Below, one piece after another: positions 25,656 through 37,794 of a DNA stretch of 64,000 nucleotides. The position numbers and the translations under genes are program-made. Each line of letters opens with the position of its first letter. Within the stretch, counting starts at the first letter, position 1. The notes beneath the pieces were generated by a model. The model was not told the origin of the DNA and ran no database searches. It was given only the letters and a program-made list of their open reading frames with translations. This stretch comes from Hemicentrotus pulcherrimus (lineage: Eukaryota > Echinodermata > Echinoidea > Camarodonta > Strongylocentrotidae), in assembly GCA_003118195.1 (NCBI GenBank), contig BEXV01000135.1, forward strand, positions 78,434 through 142,433. The letters run 5' to 3'.

Positions 25656-26579
25656 ATTGTTTTATAGGAGAGGATGCATGGACTAATTGGAATCAGACAC
25701 GATGGATTCCGAAAATAATGGCTAATTGTTGAAATGTAAAAACATACTGCCTACACATAAGTTCTACTTAATATAAATGTTTAAAAAAATAAAAAATTGT
25801 TTGTTTATGATTTAAATGGTAACAATACAGGCAAATCGTACAAAAGATCACGGTGTAGCAACAGACACATAAAAATTGGCATGACCATGACTGTAAAGAT
25901 GAAACACTTCATCAAACGTCAACTAAAGTATTCATCTAGTTTGACATTTGCATGATATTGCTCGTAAGTACGCAATGAATATGTGGAGGTATTGAGACTC
26001 CGAAATTGATGAAAATACTCTATCAAAACTTGTTGACCACAAAGAAGATCACGAGTCATTGCCATCAACAGTTTATACATGTTACATCTACGGTAGATGT
26101 GAAGTTAGTATTTCTCCCTATGGGGGCTGGCGCTCTCATGTCATCTGAAATCTGCAGTCCTACTCATCCTTTCCTTTAGGAACTAATTCTGGACATTTTA
26201 ATCTTCACCAAAGAAACAAAATCATCTTTTAAGATAGATCCAAAATAACAATTGTTTAATCAGAAGCGACAGATATGATCCCAGTTATGCCTCGGAATCT
26301 CACAATATGACCCAGAAATGCATTAGCTTGCAGGCACTTCCCCCAACTGTCGCCAGCTAGATCTTTTGCAATTCTGGGAATTGTTGACTCGATACAGAAA
26401 TCAATAGGAAGTGAGAAAGAAAAATGACATTGGCGCTGCTAATAACTACTGGTTTCTTTATCAAAAGGTTAGGTAATTCTTATCAGTTTGGGATAAGTAA
26501 CAAGACAGTTATAGTTGTCTAAAATCCATGCTTTAGTTTAAACATCGATTAAATGACACTCTAAACATACCCGAATGAT

Positions 26580-26657
26580 CATGTTTATTGGCATAATAAT
26601 ATTGAAGTAGGTTTATAACATGTTTATAGGCATCATAATATTGAAGTAGGTTTATAA
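26580..26657 (+). repeat. 39-bp tandem duplication
   Basis: Units 26580-26618 and 26619-26657 differ at only two positions. Both start CATGTTTATWGGCAT and end GAAGTAGGTTTATAA, so the duplication is recent. Confidence 0.95.
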
Positions 26658-26776
26658 TATGATATAAATCTCACAATAATCGTGTAAGAAATACATTAGC
26701 CAACAAATTAAGAGTCAATTCTTTTACTCACTATTTTTTTTTCTATAGACATACATACACACGCGCGCGTACACCC

Positions 26777-27050
26777 ATATAATAATATGAATATAATAAT
26801 CATAGCCTAATAGTCCACTCCAAATTTTATTAAACCGAAACGGAAAGTCTTTTTGCCCAATTGATCGTGAGCCCGGCAGCCACTGAGCAGCGCCAGATCG
26901 ACGTTGCTCTATCCCTTATTGTTGAACTCCAAACAAGGTAGCAACAACTCCCATCTTTTAACGTCTTTTGGTATGACGCGGCCGGGGTTCGAAACCACGA
27001 CCTCCCGCTTGTGAGGCGGATGCTCTACTGACTGAGCCAGCACTCCGGTC
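26777..27050 (-). mobile_element. tRNA-derived SINE (tRNA-Val-like head), minus strand
   Basis: The 5' head occupies 26975-27050 on the minus strand. It can be folded as a tRNA with a D-arm (GGCTCAGTCAGTAGAGC), a 5-bp anticodon stem and the loop CTCACAA, giving anticodon CAC (plus-strand complement at 27011-27013), so Val-like. The T-arm box reads GGTTTCGAAC with one extra T, and the acceptor stem does not pair properly, so this is not a functional tRNA gene. The body (about 26816-26974) has the style of deuterostome SINE2 elements, including GATGGGAGTTGTTGC. The 3' tail towards 26777 is ATT-rich. Family naming is tentative. Confidence 0.75.
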
Positions 27051-27124
27051 ATTTAATTATATCAAGAGGTTATGGTGGATAAATCACATCTTCTCAATGC
27101 CTGAAATACTTCTAAATGAATCTA

Positions 27125-27522
27125 TTTAAAGAGAAGGTTGAGTTCTGGAGAGAGGTGAACAAAAAAATGTGAGCGTTTTCATTGTCATTTTGCAAGTGTG
27201 AAAGAACATCAGAGAACAAATGTTCCCTGAAAAGCATGGCTCTTCAAATGCCTTCATATTTTGAATATGACAGGTAACAATTTCAAAACGAGGCATCATT
27301 TTTATGCCACATGTTTGTGTAGTCTCTTCATCTTTATGTGTACAGTGCTAGCTATTTTTTTTTAAACCTTAAGACTGGGCCAAATTTATATTATTCTGAT
27401 GATTCCACAACCTTGCAGTACGCAACAATACTTTTATGATACATGATCTACTTTGTCTGATCGATTCCACACCTTTTCTTTCACAATGCAATTGCATGGC
27501 CAGAACTCAGCTTTATCTTTAA
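27125..27522 (-). mobile_element. Non-autonomous TIR element, copy 1 of the local family (about 398 bp)
   Basis: The ends are inverted repeats. The right end reads inwards TTAAAGATAAAGCTGAGTTC and the left end TTAAAGAGAAGGTTGAGTTC, matching at 20 of 23 positions when extended through CTGG. TTAA lies at both extremes (27126-27129 and 27519-27522) and may be the target-site duplication, as in TTAA-inserting (piggyBac-type) elements. The interior, read on the minus strand, aligns along its whole length with 35055-35438 and partly with 32040-32160. Shared words include GTGGAATCGATCAGA, TTTGGCCCAGTCTT and GAAGGCATTTGAAGAGCCA. There is no coding capacity. Confidence 0.85.
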
Positions 27523-28375
27523 GCCTTGATTTATACCGCAAATAGGGTTAATATGGTAGATCCGACGGTATGCTCTGCCGATTAGCTCCATGACGACCTT
27601 TTTTCCATCTTGTGTACCCCTTTTTAATCATATAGACCCTCTTTCCAGACGAATGTCTATTCTGTATAGACAATATAAACTTAACGTTGCCTCTCATAAT
27701 CATGCATCTATGAACGTATCAAGTTTACGCGCGAATTTATATGATAAGAAGTAGGGTGATGACGACGGAAATAACGGGTGCGATATTCCAAGTATAAGGA
27801 GCCCCTGTGGAGTATTTATGAGGAGTGAAACTGCTTCATGCCTGGCATACATGGGCTACACTCTAGGCGATTATCCCTCCTCGGAACACAGTGGAGGGAT
27901 GGCTACAGGTGCACACTGAGGAAGGATTTAAAACGCGTCGAATTTGCCCTCGTTCTTATTATCTCGTGTCTAAATTGCTCATTTTACCTCTCAATCATAA
28001 TCGATGTGATTGCAGTGCAACATTCACTATTTTCAATATGTGTGTTTGTTTTACTAAGATGTAATATATCATCACTACCATATCTTTCGAATTGTACCGA
28101 TATCCTCGCCAACAGAAATCAAACTGAGCACATATTGTATACCAATTTTATATCATGTAATGATATAACAGTTTTAAACATTATGCAGAGGAGATATTAT
28201 TTATACAAAAGTTACTATTCTACAGTACTTTTTTGATATTTACGGGAATTTCTCCATGGAAAAAAAACAACAAAAACGAAAAGATTTTACTTTCGCCAAC
28301 ATCATAGGAGAATATAACATTCAAAGAAAATTTCTCAATGACACATAATACGCATATACTGACTCTCTCTCTCTC
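27523..28375. other. Gene-free sequence
   Basis: The 132-codon plus-strand frame at 27838-28236 starts in a slightly CpG-richer patch but turns Ile/Leu/Ser/Asn-rich and matches nothing known to me. A short (CT)n lies near 28363-28374. Confidence 0.45.
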
Positions 28376-28460
28376 GTTCAATTATTATCCAGGCTAATTA
28401 ATCAAACCATTGGCACCTCGATAATTATCATAACTCCCAACTTATCATTTGATGTTCGTC
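28376..28460. promoter_or_regulatory. Homeobox-site-rich candidate element
   Basis: It contains AATTATTATCC, CTAATTAATCAAA and ATAATTATCAT together with CCATTGG within about 60 bases. Such clustering is typical of homeodomain-bound enhancers but also arises in AT-rich DNA. Confidence 0.2.
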
Positions 28461-31250
28461 ATGAAGTCAGTCTTTTTTCACCTATATTAATTGTAATTTT
28501 TCGAAATTGACTCGATAGCAATTCACGAGTAAAGTTGATAATGCACTGAATATATCGACAACTGCAAATAATTCCAATAATGAAATATTTCATTCATTAC
28601 CTGTATATTATATCCGTAAGGAAATTCATACCAAATTGGTTCCCGCTTTCGATGTCATTGACATTGCACAGTGGCGCCGGTGCATATCATGTATACAGTT
28701 TAATGAATTACAAATGACCCCCAACGGAAAAATTAATATTGATAAATCGAATACAGATCAACTAAATTCAGTTGCTGAGTAGTTACAATGCAGTTACTCT
28801 AAAATATAGTGTCAGTAATATGTAAAGTCATACTTTGGCATATATTAATTTGTAACCAACGTAATTTCTACATTTACCGATAACAAAGTTTTGAAAATGC
28901 ACATAAGCAGTTGTGGTATTATTGCATATCATTTTTTTTCACACCTTCTATTTATGACCACCGAAGTACAATAATTCGCAAAGAACATGCACAAAATTCA
29001 TCCTTTTCCTCTTGTTAAATTTGGATACTTACAAACTGCAGGGGTGAAATTCAAATGGTCCATGTCGTGTAAAGGTCGGTAATAGAAAATTATGACAGCC
29101 ATACGCGTACCCGTATAAAACGAATGATGGAAATGGGCAGTGTTTTTCATTTCTTTGTTTTTATTGCTCAGGTTTCATAGTTCATACCGATAAAGATGCT
29201 ATAGTAATACTATTGGTATCATATTTCATGACTGGACATTTTACTGCATTTACTGCATTTGCATGCAATTAGTGGGTACAAATAAATGAGTACCATATGC
29301 TTCTGTTTATCGGTGTAAGCACTAGATGATTGACTGCTTCTTGAAAATAGACATGAGGGAATATAAACCTCTATGAGACGTGAAATAAATCACATCAATG
29401 ATGAAAGTGAAAGACATATAAACTTCGACTTGCAAAAAGAGGAAAATATAAGTCACCAAAGTGCAGAAAGCACATAATTCACTATCAAATGGAAAATATG
29501 AAAGTGAATATGTAACTTTTGAAAGAATGCTCAGCGAAAGTATCTACGTACAGTATGGAAGTATTTAATTATGATTTCAATGTCTTTTTCCCTTTTACTT
29601 CATGTGGCCTTATTGGAGCAGATGACGTAATGAAAAAAATGCATAATCACTTGAAAGAATAAGAACAACAAACCTCTCTAATTGATAAATAATACCGGGA
29701 TTATCTCTCATCATATTATATACATGATAATTCTCGCCAAAGCCAAAAGTGACAAAGAATCTTTCATTAAATGAAGAAAATGTCTTCATAACATTTTCGA
29801 ATGCTTTATAGAAAACAATTCTAAATGTACCTTCATTGGACGGTTGCTTGGTGAAAAAATATTCTTGCTGTTTTCTAGATTGATAAATATGTTCATTACT
29901 TCTATTGTTATTTAACAATCGCGATTTCAAACCATTATATCTTCTGGAAAGAGATTTCAGTCTGAATCCAACATAGTTCGGTCAATGACCAACCCAACAA
30001 TTGTAATTTCACTCTTGTCGTTTTATTAACATCACATAGTATACAGCGAGTGAGCGAATATGTGGTTGTTTCTACCATGATCAGCATACCAGCTAACTTT
30101 TACAAAACAACGGCACACACGGTAATTGAAACTCAATAAAAATTTCATGAAGGAGGCAAAAACATGATATTATGTTCAGCAAAGCAGACATAGGACTGGA
30201 TCTCAAGAAAGCATATCATTAGAGAGCCTGTGCGCGGTTATGATAAAATGATGTTCTCAATTGTACTTTTATTGCAAAAAATAAAAACTTGTTGTGTATC
30301 GGAGCTGACATGAAGAAAAAAATATTGAAAAATATAATGTGTACATGATACTCCCGAGACTAAATATTGTATGATTGCACTATGATAACGATGCTGCATT
30401 ATAACATAAGCAGTGAATAAACATGCTTTACACATTGAATTACTACTATTTTGTTAATTCGCTCATAGATGATGAAGATGATGAAATATATATAAATAGT
30501 GAACATAATGAATGAAGAAAACATTTTTCTTTGTATAAAAATAGATTACGTGTTACCGCAATCAAAGCATTATTGTTTAATTAACGGTCGGAGATCTTTC
30601 ATGCTGATAAAAAAGTGCACATAAAAGGCAAAGCCCGCTAATTTCTTTATATCCCTCTTTGAAAATACCATAGATTATGTCTTATCATCTTACGTATTTT
30701 TATCACGTTACTAATCATTACTCAATATTACAATGTGGTTACAATATATATTGTTCAATTAAAATAGACAGCTCTCCCGTAGAAGGCTATTAAAGCATAT
30801 AGGTTGCCATATAAAATATATGTTTTATTATTTTACAATCCGAAGTCTTCTTTAAAAAGCTGTCATACTCCGAGGCAGACAATCAATGTGGCATTTTCAC
30901 TTCTAATCGCAATATAGTATTCCTGCGTACAATCCCCTTCTTGCTCAATGCGCTACGCAGATATAAGCACTCAACCACTCACTTTTTTGTTTTTGTAAAT
31001 CTTTTATTTTCATTCTTTTTCAACATTAAATCAGGGTTTTCTTTTGTAACAAAATAAACATGTAATTTATCACAAAATGATCCAGATAATATTCATTATA
31101 ATGACATACTACATAGTAACTTCAATTCTGTCAAGACATATGAAAAAGAAAGAGTTTTATATATATAAAAAGACGATATACCACACAAACACCACATAAA
31201 CTAAACAGACGCAACACCCCCTCACACTCCCCCATGTCCGGTGTAACTGC
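28461..31250. other. Gene-free sequence
   Basis: AT-rich. It holds a small TTTACTGCA tandem near 29240-29262 and a GATGAAGAT-type patch near 30468-30485. The frames at 29610-29930 and 30238-30435 (minus) have no family features. Confidence 0.5.
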
Positions 31251-31290
31251 TCCCACACACTCACATATACACACGCGCACACACACAATT
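31251..31290 (+). repeat. CA-rich simple sequence
   Basis: CACACACTCACATATACACACGC-type repeat with CG steps, just before the gap. Confidence 0.8.
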
Positions 31291-31346
31291 TTCACATTAC
31301 TGTTACTCCGTAAGTTTCAAACTTCTGATGAGGGAGAGGGTGAAAG

Positions 31347-31372
31347 ACAGAGAGAGAGAGAGAGAGAGAGAG
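31347..31372 (+). repeat. (GA)n microsatellite truncated by gap
   Basis: The GA run continues directly into the N run at 31373, so its true length is unknown. Confidence 0.95.
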
Positions 31373-32038
31373 NNNNNNNNNNNNNNNNNNNNNNNNNNNN
31401 NNNNNNNNNNNNNNNNNNNNNNNNNNNNNNNNNNNNNNNNNNNNNNNNNNNNNNNNNNNNNNNNNNNNNNNNNNNNNNNNNNNNNNNNNNNNNNNNNNNN
31501 NNNNNNNNNNNNNNNNNNNNNNNNNNNNNNNNNNNNNNNNNNNNNNNNNNNNNNNNNNNNNNNNNNNNNNNNNNNNNNNNNNNNNNNNNNNNNNNNNNNN
31601 NNNNNNNNNNNNNNNNNNNNNNNNNNNNNNNNNNNNNNNNNNNNNNNNNNNNNNNNNNNNNNNNNNNNNNNNNNNNNNNNNNNNNNNNNNNNNNNNNNNN
31701 NNNNNNNNNNNNNNNNNNNNNNNNNNNNNNNNNNNNNNNNNNNNNNNNNNNNNNNNNNNNNNNNNNNNNNNNNNNNNNNNNNNNNNNNNNNNNNNNNNNN
31801 NNNNNNNNNNNNNNNNNNNNNNNNNNNNNNNNNNNNNNNNNNNNNNNNNNNNNNNNNNNNNNNNNNNNNNNNNNNNNNNNNNNNNNNNNNNNNNNNNNNN
31901 NNNNNNNNNNNNNNNNNNNNNNNNNNNNNNNNNNNNNNNNNNNNNNNNNNNNNNNNNNNNNNNNNNNNNNNNNNNNNNNNNNNNNNNNNNNNNNNNNNNN
32001 NNNNNNNNNNNNNNNNNNNNNNNNNNNNNNNNNNNNNN
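31373..32038. other. Assembly gap (666 N)
   Basis: N run. The left flank is (GA)n and the right flank is the interior of a TIR-family repeat, so the missing DNA probably includes more microsatellite and the 5' part of that repeat. Confidence 0.99.
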
Positions 32039-32039
32039 T

Positions 32040-32160
32040 CATGTAGCATGTAAGTATTGGTGTGCACTGCAAGGGTCTGGAGTCATCAAAATCATAATAA
32101 ATTTGACCGAGTCTTGGTAAAGTAACAAGCACTGTACACAGGACAACACACATGGTGTCG
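32040..32160 (+). mobile_element. Partial copy 2 of the local TIR family
   Basis: GCAAGGGTCTGGAGTCATC, then AAATTTGACCGAGTCTTGGT, then ACAAGCACTGTACACAGG align with copies 1 and 3 in the same order and spacing. The left part is lost in the gap. After about 32135 the alignment becomes loose and the expected 3' half, including the right TIR, is absent, so the copy is truncated or internally deleted. Confidence 0.65.
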
Positions 32161-32950
32161 GGGTTGGTACTACCTTGATTTCCTTGTCTTTCTATGCTCA
32201 TTACTCAGCCAGTATACATTTTTTTCCAAAATTGTTTGGCACATGTTATTTATTTGTAATCCTGAACATTCAGTGTAGGTTTCGTTTGATTCTGTGAAAA
32301 TTAATTTTCTTTTTTTACCAGTACTGGAGTTTCTCTTTAAAGACATGTTATCTTAGCAATGTTACTGCCTAGGTTGCCTCCCGATCAAGCTTCTTTAACG
32401 ATGTATACGGTATATGGGATTGTAATGATATTAATCTACCCCTCCTTCCATCGCAGACATCACTTGGCACCTGCTAATTAGGAACAGAATGATAATGATA
32501 GTAAACTAAGTAATCCGAATCAGAGCTGTTTTTTTTTTTTCATTTCATAATAACGAGACGCATTTAAATCAAAAACTAATCTTAGGGCTCGTTTTACTAT
32601 CGCTTCAGACAGAAACTACAGAGCAAACGATTCAACAACCTGCGGACAATGACATCATGGCAGACATATTTTACACTCTAAAATGCACTGGGTTATCATA
32701 CTTCATGATTCATCGTACCCTGTTAGATGTGATTCTGCTCTGGATTTGTTTATTTTTATTCTACATAAAATTATGTGTCTTTCCTCCCACTCTCTAAATC
32801 GCTCTCGTGCATGAACATTACTCGGAAAATCGATAGCATCGAAGGCTACAAAGGCAAAGTTGTTTTCTTCAATTACAGCGATCCGAAAGCATCATTTGGT
32901 AATCGAGAAGTCTGAGTAGCTCTGATCTCGCTATAATAGCTAAATTGCAA
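32161..32950. other. Gene-free sequence
   Basis: No supportable gene or named repeat. Confidence 0.5.
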
Positions 32951-32953
32951 ATC

Positions 32954-33000
32954 ACTCTCTCTCTCTCTCCCTCTCTCTCTCTCTCTATCTCTCTCTCTTT
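32954..33000 (-). repeat. (CT)n microsatellite on plus strand
   Basis: CT units with single CCC and TATC interruptions. It is one of few tracts with the pyrimidine strand on plus. Confidence 0.95.
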
Positions 33001-35054
33001 CTATTTGAACCAAAGGCGTTTAACTCCTCCCCCCCCCAGTTTCGTTTCCCATTTTTTTCTTGCTCCACGATTTACACGCTCACCACACTACCACTGTGTA
33101 TCTGGAAAATTCTGAAAGTAGTATTATGATCATCTCATTAATTCAAGTATGATACCTACTTAACACTTGTATAAATAGCGGTGAGGGGTTTTCATGGACC
33201 AGTGGATCTGAGATTATATTATCAAAAAAGTATGATTTTAGAAGAGTTCGAATTTACAAGTAGAAAAAAAAGGTGAAAGGCGTAAAATATTCTTTAAAAA
33301 AATTAAACGCCGATAATACCAAACAACAACAACTATAGATTTCGGGCTCATTTGAGAATTTTATGCAAACATTTAAAATATGATTAGTGCTTGGCATGTG
33401 AGAAAATTTCAAAGGAAATAACCCTCGGTAGCAGGGAAGGTCAATTAACAACTTTTGATAGTTTGTCACTTCTTACCCGTTATATAACATATTACCTATG
33501 ACAATAATATTCAGGTATATATATGAGCAAATCTTGTAATGAATGAAATGGTAACTAGCCTGAATAATAGGAATATTTAGTCTGAATTTTTCATATTTTC
33601 TTAATAAATTATGATGTTGAAGGAAGACAAACCAAATCCAGGAGAGAAATGATAATGAATCAGACGATAATGGAGAACCTGAAAATGGCTTTCATATTAC
33701 CAATGAAGAAGTAAAAATGCAGATACAAATACTACAGGGGCTTTATGCTAAGGCAGAAAATCCATCGACCGGTTTGCAGCAAACAGGATTCTCGCTCCCC
33801 ATCTCTAAGTCGCCTATCACTGTCTTCAATTTTGTTCATTTATTATAGCGCGCACTTCATCAAATATTTTCTTCTGGGCTGTCGTATCTGAGGATAGCAC
33901 CTAAGGCACACTGCATGAGCGCGGCATGACGGCAGAGAGCAACTGGGATAGGTAGAAATGAAACACTGCTGTACATCTATCTATGGGAACAGGAGATCAT
34001 ATGTGATATCTGATAGTGGACCAGGAGATGAAATATTGCAGTGACCTTAATCCTAGAAAAAAAATTAGATAACGAAAAAAAAAAAAATCGAGGACCTTAT
34101 TGTAGTGGCCTGCTGTAGTAGATTGGAGCATGCAACACACCACGGATAAATCTTGGCTGTTTGCTGGGTAGTGCTGGATTTCAGCGCATGCAGTAGTTTT
34201 GATTATGAACAAACGGCTTTTTAATAAGAGTTATTCTCGTTCTATATAAGGTTTACGGTTAATAAGGTTAATTAAATATGGGTGTATGATTTTCAGTTTA
34301 ACGTTCCTACCTCATAAAAATGCAATAAGGGGAGATATAGAATATAATTAATTATCACATTGCCATGAGTTGTATATTGTAATAACGCCCAATAGTCTGT
34401 AAACGTTTTAAAGGGAATGGTTCTATGGAGAAATCACAGAACTTTCTACGTTGATTTCAACAACCTGATTTCGTAGCAAATTGTGATTAGGTACCTGTTA
34501 TTATTTTCCCACAAAAGGAGCAAAAAAAAAAAAAAACACACACGCGCGCATGCACCTACCCACCCTACGTCTACCTATGACAGATTGAATTACGAAGAGT
34601 AAGTGAAGAGACGGGTGATGTGTTATAATGTACTAAAGTGCATTATAGAGTATCGCGTTCGTAACCATACAATAGTCACGCAACTGCATGAATAAAAGCG
34701 CTGTTTTACATTAGGCTGATGTGCTCATAATGCATACTATTTTTGTCACTGAAATCTAAAATACCCAGAAATGCTCACATAATAAGCAAAATATAAGACA
34801 GGGCATTATTTCATTCAAACTCACTTGAGAGAGTGTCATTTATCTCTGTAATAGTATGCATCTGAATCTACAAAATGAGTACACAGTACATGTCTCTATA
34901 TGGGTGAACATTATTTTGTTGTGGGGGAGGGGGTGTTTATGGTTCATAAGAAAATGTGTATGGGAATTTAAATACCACCACGAATTTGAAGGTTGGATAG
35001 ACTATTTGTATAAGTGGTACAAATATTATATAAAATATTGAAATTGTGACGAAG
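33001..35054. other. Gene-free sequence
   Basis: It holds a poly-C run at about 33029-33037, poly-A at 34076-34087, and A14 followed by CACACACGCGCGCATGCA at 34529-34553. No supportable gene. Confidence 0.5.
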
Positions 35055-35438
35055 TTTAAAGATAAAGTTGAGTTCTCGTCATGCGGTTGCATTGTGAGGG
35101 GAATGTTGTGGAATCGATCAGAAAAGGTTGATGATTTAGCATATTTGTATACTGCAAGGCGTTGGAATTATCAAAATGATTACAAATTTGGCCCAGTCTT
35201 GGTAAAGTCACAAGCACTGTTCACAGAAAGATGTGGGACTACACGAGCGTGTGGCAAAAAAAATCCCTCCCGAGTTTTATGCTGTTACATGCCATATTTA
35301 GAATATGAAGGCATTTGAAGAGCCACACTTTTCAGGGTACATGTTTTATCGGATGTTCTTACACACTTGCATAATAACAATGATAACGCTAACAAATTAT
35401 TGTTCACCTCTTCCCATTAACTCAAACTTATTTTCAAA
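35055..35438 (+). mobile_element. Non-autonomous TIR element, copy 3 of the local family (about 384 bp)
   Basis: The left end reads TTTAAAGATAAAGTTGAGTT. The right end read inwards is TTTGAAAATAAGTTTGAGTT. The whole interior aligns with the reverse complement of 27125-27522, including GTGGAATCGATCAGA (35109-35123), TTTGGCCCAGTCTTGGT (35187-35203), GAAGGCATTTGAAGAGCCA (35307-35325) and TTGTTCACCTCT near the right end. A 90-codon frame inside it is only a shadow of the repeat. Confidence 0.85.
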
Positions 35439-37440
35439 TGTAAATTAAATTGAAAACCGACCAGTTAGAAAAGTTTATGTATAGATTTACGAATACACAA
35501 ACATCACACACGATGCGATAGTATGGTAAATATACATCACGCATTCAATAAAAAAATCCTTGACGAATTACGACTCAAAAGTCATAATTTATCAAGAAAT
35601 CTATTTACTTAGTTCAACATATTAATTATTGACAATATCGTTGAAAAATACACCGCTTATCACTAAACGTTACAAATGGTGTATTGCTTGCAAAATCCGA
35701 CATATTCCTTTCTTTCTTTGAAAGTTTGTCCAGTATTTGCGATACTTAACATACACTGATTACAATACCGTCAAACTTATGAGTTGACTGATTAATCCTG
35801 ATTTTCATGTAAGCAGGAAAGGAACTAATTCTGGCTTTTCCTCTTCTGAAAAATTCAACACAAATAAGCAGTCTTTGATAGACAACAATTCTGATTTAAT
35901 TATAATCAAAATGATTTGAAGGACAAGATATAATATAAAAAAAAACTTCTGTGCATTATATGCAAGAATAGATAACTAAACAATTCTGACATTTTGGGTA
36001 AAAAAACATACACCGTGGACTGCTTTTATTAGTACTTAATAATAAACTTTTTTTCTACTTCCATTTCATCCGTTTTTCACCTGTAAAACCGTCAATTAAC
36101 CTAACTATACTATATCTGAAAAAGCCGCATCAATCAGCGATTCGCGAGGGATATAGTTTTTTTTTCTAAATAAGGAACGTTGTTTACTTGTGAATCCTGG
36201 CATACGAGCTTAATTGGGTTTCTTTTACATCCATGGAGAGTTCCTATAGTGTGATCGACCCGACTCTTTTAGTTATCGAAAACACCCGCTGGGGATTGAC
36301 GTTTGGAAAATATTGCATAATTCCGCGAAAAATAACCGACTGAACTCATATCAATTGGGAAAAAGATATAGTTCAATATCCAAACTGTTACTATTTTATT
36401 CTGGTTGTATGTATTTTTGTCAATAAACATTGCCTACCGAGAAGTATTTTGGTTGTATTCATTTTTGGTAGTAACAATGGATTAAAGATCATTTTTACAT
36501 GTATCATCATTTTCTTGATAGAGTGTTTCCATTTCCATCTTCAAAATCCTTATATGGAATGATTATTTCAGAGTGGAGGGATATGCTCTGTATGCGGCAG
36601 GATTAAACGGATAATTATACTTGATGTTGTCTTTCTTAACAAATTAAATTGTCTTCCAATGCCCTACAAGTGTAATACTCTTCCTTCTTTAAACACGAGG
36701 AGAAAAAGAACTATATACTTCGTATAAGAATACAAAATTTTACAAAATAGATCCATCTCATTTTTCAATCGCATAGAAATCGGTAAAAGCAGTCGCACTT
36801 ATTCTGATAAATTGACATTGACGATGAATAAAAAGAAAACAGATTATCATCTCTGCGACTTCTTTTTTGGTAATAGCATGCATGTGTAATGGTGCCTCGA
36901 CAGAACCCTCGAGGTTCTTTCACTACGAAACCTCTGCATCCCTTTTTCTTGGTATATTTTGTTGCATATCTCTTCTTTTCTTCTCCCTTCTTCTCTCTCT
37001 CATACTTGGAATCTTCTCTTAAATGTGTAAATTCACATGTATTTACGCATGATTATGCACAGTGCACTTGCATTCAATCTGTTTGAATTATATTCAAACG
37101 GAATTATGGAATAAATGAAATGAACTGATTTTGAAACTGATTATGTCTCTTACATGTAGAATTGTAATACTTAATATATAATACAAATATAATGTTTCGT
37201 GATATATTTGAACAAGATAGGGCGGCAATTTGACACTTTTGACAAAAACAATACATTGTGAATAAAGATATCAAACAATATGTTCAAACGTATATATTAC
37301 AAAAATGGAACAAAAATTACAACAGTGGAATGATTATATAAATCCAAATATTCAAAGATTTCAAACAACAAAACACCTTTTTCATTTAGCAAAAGCTCAG
37401 CAAAATGTTAACGATGAAAAAGGAAAGATAGATATACCTT
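35439..37440. other. Gene-free sequence
   Basis: AT-rich DNA with homopolymer runs. No supportable gene. Confidence 0.5.
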
Positions 37441-37642
37441 AGGTTATGTGATGTTGCAAATTTGCTATATAAGACTCACCATGGCTTTTCCCCTTCTCTG
37501 TTGGATTCGGCTTTCCCTCCATATTTGCAGTCAGAAGTTGACTAATAAATCTCCTGGACAGCGACAAACCAACAACCACTCAACGAGCCTCGTCACACGC
37601 GGATTACTAATGCACGGAAATACCTCAATTTTTGGTCGTTTG

Positions 37643-37677
37643 TCAGAGAGAGATAGTGAGAGAGAAAAAGAGAGAAT
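37643..37677 (+). repeat. Imperfect GA-rich tract
   Basis: AGAGAGAGATAGTGAGAGAG then AAAAAGAGAGAA. It gives rise to an Arg/Glu-rich stretch in one frame. Confidence 0.85.
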
Positions 37678-37794
37678 ACAGGATACACTGCTCAACACTA
37701 ACAGAGCTTGGAGAAACAAGGAAAGACGGCCACACATAGACTCCAAAAGAATCGAGAGCCAGACTCTGTCGACCGTCCCTGGAAACGCTGGCTA

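Noticed and set aside
26975..27050. Functional tRNA-Val gene
   Set aside because: The T-arm has an extra base, the acceptor stem does not pair, and a SINE body with an ATT-rich tail follows.
27838..28236. 132-codon ORF
   Set aside because: The composition drifts to AT-rich codons, with no motif and no upstream or splice support.
31234..32201. Four long ORFs of 241-294 codons
   Set aside because: They consist almost entirely of the 666-N gap plus (GA)n.
35046..35318. 90-codon ORF
   Set aside because: It lies inside TIR-family copy 3; the same DNA in copy 1 has no matching open frame.
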